Shown here: positions 62,069-64,000 of the stretch, piece by piece
Layout of the letters: each line of letters starts with the position of its first letter
Numbering within the stretch: the first letter of the stretch is position 1
From: Streptomyces sp. NRRL F-5126
GTDB lineage: Bacteria > Actinomycetota > Actinomycetes > Streptomycetales > Streptomycetaceae
Direction of reading: 5' to 3'
Length of the DNA: 64,000 nucleotides
NCBI RefSeq assembly: GCF_000721265.1
Contig: NZ_JOFZ01000010.1
Coordinates: forward strand, 124,001-188,000
Notes under the pieces: model-generated
Database searches by the model: none
What the model saw: only the letters and a program-made list of their open reading frames with translations
Told to the model about the DNA's origin: nothing
Made by a program: the position numbers and the translations under genes

Positions 62069-64000
62069 GTGACCGTGGCAGGCGGGGAACGGGTGGGCGG
62101 ACGCTACCGCCTGGTCGAGGTGATCGGCCAGGGCGGTATGGGCCGGGTCTGGCGGGCCGAGGACGAGGTGCTGGGCCGCCGGGTCGCCGTCAAGCAAGTC
62201 CTGCTGGCCCCGGACCTGCCGGCCGAGGACCGAGCCCGCCTCATCCGCCGCAACCGGACCGAGGCAGAGGCCGCAGCCCGGCTGCACCACCCCGGCATCG
62301 TCACCGTCCACGACGTCATCGACCACGCCGGCACCCCGTGGATCGTCATGGAACACCTCTCCGGGCCGTCCCTGGCCACCCTCATCGCCCGACGGGGCCG
62401 ACTGCAGTGGCCACGGGCCGCCGCCCTGGGGGCGCAGGTCGCCGAAGCACTCGCGCACGCGCACGCCCGCGGCGTCGTGCACCGCGACCTCAAACCGGAC
62501 AACATCCTGATGGAAGGCGACCGCGCGGTCCTCACCGACTTCGGCATCGCCCGAATCCTGGACTCGGACTCCACCCTGACCTCTCCGGGCACCGTGCTCG
62601 GCACCCCGCAGTACATGCCGCCCGAGCAGCTCAACGGCCAAAAGGTCGCAGCCTCCGGGGACCTGTGGGCGCTGGGTGCCACTCTGTATGCCGCCGTGGA
62701 GGGCCGGCCCCCCTACACCGGGGACGGCCTGAGGGCCCTGATCACCGCCATCCTCACCCGCCCCCTGCCGGCGCCCGCCCACGCCGGTCCCCTGGCCGGC
62801 CTCCTCGCCGAACTGTTGACCCGCGACGCCGGCCAGCGCCCCACGGCCGAGACCACCGCCCGGCGCCTGCACGCACTCGGCCCCGCCCCCCAGCCAGTAC
62901 CCGCCCCGCACACGCCCACCGTCCCAGACCGACCCGGTACCCCTGCCCCGCCCGAGGGCGAACCCACCCGGACAGCCGGCGACCGCATGACGATCGCGAA
63001 GCCACCGCCAACGCAATCCAGGACAGGCACGCCGTCCTCAGGCCGCCGCCAAGACTCGCGCCACCCCACCCCGGGACCGGGAGGGTCGGCTCAACAGCCG
63101 CCAGGGCGAAGGCTGGTGACGCGCCGTACCGTCCTCCGTCGCGTATTCATCACTGCGGCCGCGCTGGCCGGCGGACTGGCGGCGCTGATGGCGCACCCCG
63201 GCTCTCCACCAAGTCCCGGCCCTCCATCAAGCTCCGGCTCTCCGGCAAGCCCCGGCTCTCCATCAAGCCCCGTAGTCCTTACCGCTCCCCTCACCGGACC
63301 CGGCGCCGGCTCAGTCGGCTCAGTGGCCTTCAGCCCCAACGGCAACACCCTGGCCGCCAGCCACGGGCTTGGCGGCGTGCAGCTGTGGAACGTGGCCACC
63401 GGAAAGACCACCCACACCCTCACCGCCCCCGACGACTTCATAGTCAAGTCGGTGGCTTTCAGCCCCGACGGCAGGACACTGGCCGCAGGCACCCAGTCCT
63501 TCGCCGCGCAGCTGTGGAACCTGGCCACCGGAAGGAGCACCCACACCCTCACCGCTCCCGACAGCACCGTCACGGTCGGTTCGGTGGCCTTCAGCCCCAA
63601 CGGCAAGACCCTGGCCACAGGCAACGTCGGCACCGTGCAGCTGTGGAACCTGGCCACCGGAAAGACCACCCACACCCTCACCGGACCCGGCCCCGACAAC
63701 TGTGGCGTCGTCGGTTCAGTGGCCTTCAGCCCCAACGGCAAGACCCTGGCCGCCGACGACGGCGACGGCACCGTGAAGCTGTGGAACCTGACCACCAGCA
63801 AGACCCACACCTTCATCGGCCCCGGCCCCGACCGTTGCGGTGTGTCCGGTTCGGTGGCCTTCAGCCCCGACGGCAAGACACTGGCCGCCACCAACTACAA
63901 CGGCACCGTGAAACTGTGGAACCTTTCCACCGGAAAGACCACCCACACCCTCACCGCCCACCCCGTCGACACCGTCAACCCCTTCACGGTCCTCTCGGTG
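62069..64000 (+). CDS. Ser/Thr protein kinase with C-terminal WD40 repeats (runs off right edge)
   Basis: The open frame is 644 codons long and continues past the window. The kinase domain has VIGQGGMGRVWRAED (~18-32), VAVKQV (Lys ~39), HRDLKPDNIL (~137-146), TDFGIAR and GTPQYMPPEQ. A Pro/Thr-rich linker (~275-350), an RR-containing hydrophobic segment (TRRTVLRRVFITAAALAGGLAALMAHPG, probably a membrane anchor) and a Ser/Pro hinge follow. From ~413 there are WD40 blades of ~42 residues (GSVAFSPNGNTLAASHGLGGVQLWNVATGKTTHTL); five are visible and a sixth begins. The outer part would be a beta-propeller sensor. GTG at 62069 follows TAGGGTTCCGG. Confidence 0.9.
   Translation, partial: MTVAGGERVGGRYRLVEVIGQGGMGRVWRAEDEVLGRRVAVKQVLLAPDLPAEDRARLIRRNRTEAEAAARLHHPGIVTVHDVIDHAGTPWIVMEHLSGPSLATLIARRGRLQWPRAAALGAQVAEALAHAHARGVVHRDLKPDNILMEGDRAVLTDFGIARILDSDSTLTSPGTVLGTPQYMPPEQLNGQKVAASGDLWALGATLYAAVEGRPPYTGDGLRALITAILTRPLPAPAHAGPLAGLLAELLTRDAGQRPTAETTARRLHALGPAPQPVPAPHTPTVPDRPGTPAPPEGEPTRTAGDRMTIAKPPPTQSRTGTPSSGRRQDSRHPTPGPGGSAQQPPGRRLVTRRTVLRRVFITAAALAGGLAALMAHPGSPPSPGPPSSSGSPASPGSPSSPVVLTAPLTGPGAGSVGSVAFSPNGNTLAASHGLGGVQLWNVATGKTTHTLTAPDDFIVKSVAFSPDGRTLAAGTQSFAAQLWNLATGRSTHTLTAPDSTVTVGSVAFSPNGKTLATGNVGTVQLWNLATGKTTHTLTGPGPDNCGVVGSVAFSPNGKTLAADDGDGTVKLWNLTTSKTHTFIGPGPDRCGVSGSVAFSPDGKTLAATNYNGTVKLWNLSTGKTTHTLTAHPVDTVNPFTVLSV

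Overview
The window is very GC-rich DNA with actinobacterial gene content and start-codon use (many GTG, some TTG; ATGA/GTGA overlaps). A complete SsgB sporulation protein, a WhiB-like protein, mycobacterial-type phosphatidylinositol mannoside genes and a monomeric isocitrate dehydrogenase point to Streptomyces or a close relative. The gene order of the first ~43 kb (pdxS, pimA, patA, pgsA, EF-G-like, HIT, thrS, exonuclease, ssgB, pabC-like, tRNAs, cobA, bluB-cobT, cbiET) resembles the conserved core of the Streptomyces chromosome as I remember it. That is recall, not a search.

Layout. 1-9 kb: the N-terminus of pdxS at the edge, a LemA-like membrane protein whose frame runs into degenerate direct repeats, then a tightly coupled operon for phosphatidylinositol phosphate and its mannosylation/acylation (pgsA, patA, pimA), and divergently an EF-G-like GTPase, a membrane protein and a HIT hydrolase. 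9-20 kb: a K+ channel, thrS, a DnaQ-fold protein without its catalytic residues, two tandem tRNA-Val(CAC), ssgB, small membrane proteins (one with a TTA codon), a DsbA-like protein, a double GNAT, an aminodeoxychorismate-lyase-like enzyme, and a tRNA-Gly/Cys/Val cluster with a dioxygenase gene between two tRNA-Val(GAC) copies. 20-25 kb: a zinc-ribbon protein, an APH-fold kinase, a Ser/Thr kinase, a small Wbl and a decayed UdgX-like gene.

25-34 kb: a GntR regulator faces a dipeptide-type ABC transporter (with a permease-ATPase fusion), a secreted sialidase and an HSL-type esterase. It looks like a glycan/sialoside scavenging unit, with no sialate-catabolic genes nearby. 34-41.6 kb: an RNA methyltransferase and corrinoid genes (cobA with a siroheme-synthase domain, a disordered-BluB-CobT fusion, cbiET). 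41.7-45 kb: acetyltransferases, membrane proteins and an acylglycerolphosphate acyltransferase, followed by 0.75 kb of gene-free DNA with 120-bp-period repeats. 45.7-53.4 kb: a TetR/MFS efflux pair with a clear operator, icd, tRNA-Trp, argH and argG.

53.4-64 kb (accessory): a Tn10-like TetR divergent from a Tet(X)-like flavin monooxygenase across a tetO-like operator; a short-chain dehydrogenase with a three-site operator array; an L,D-transpeptidase; a GntR-ADP-ribosylglycohydrolase-NCS1 permease-PfkB kinase operon whose first start codon lies inside a perfect 16-bp inverted repeat; and the start of a Ser/Thr kinase fused to WD40 repeats, which runs off the right edge.
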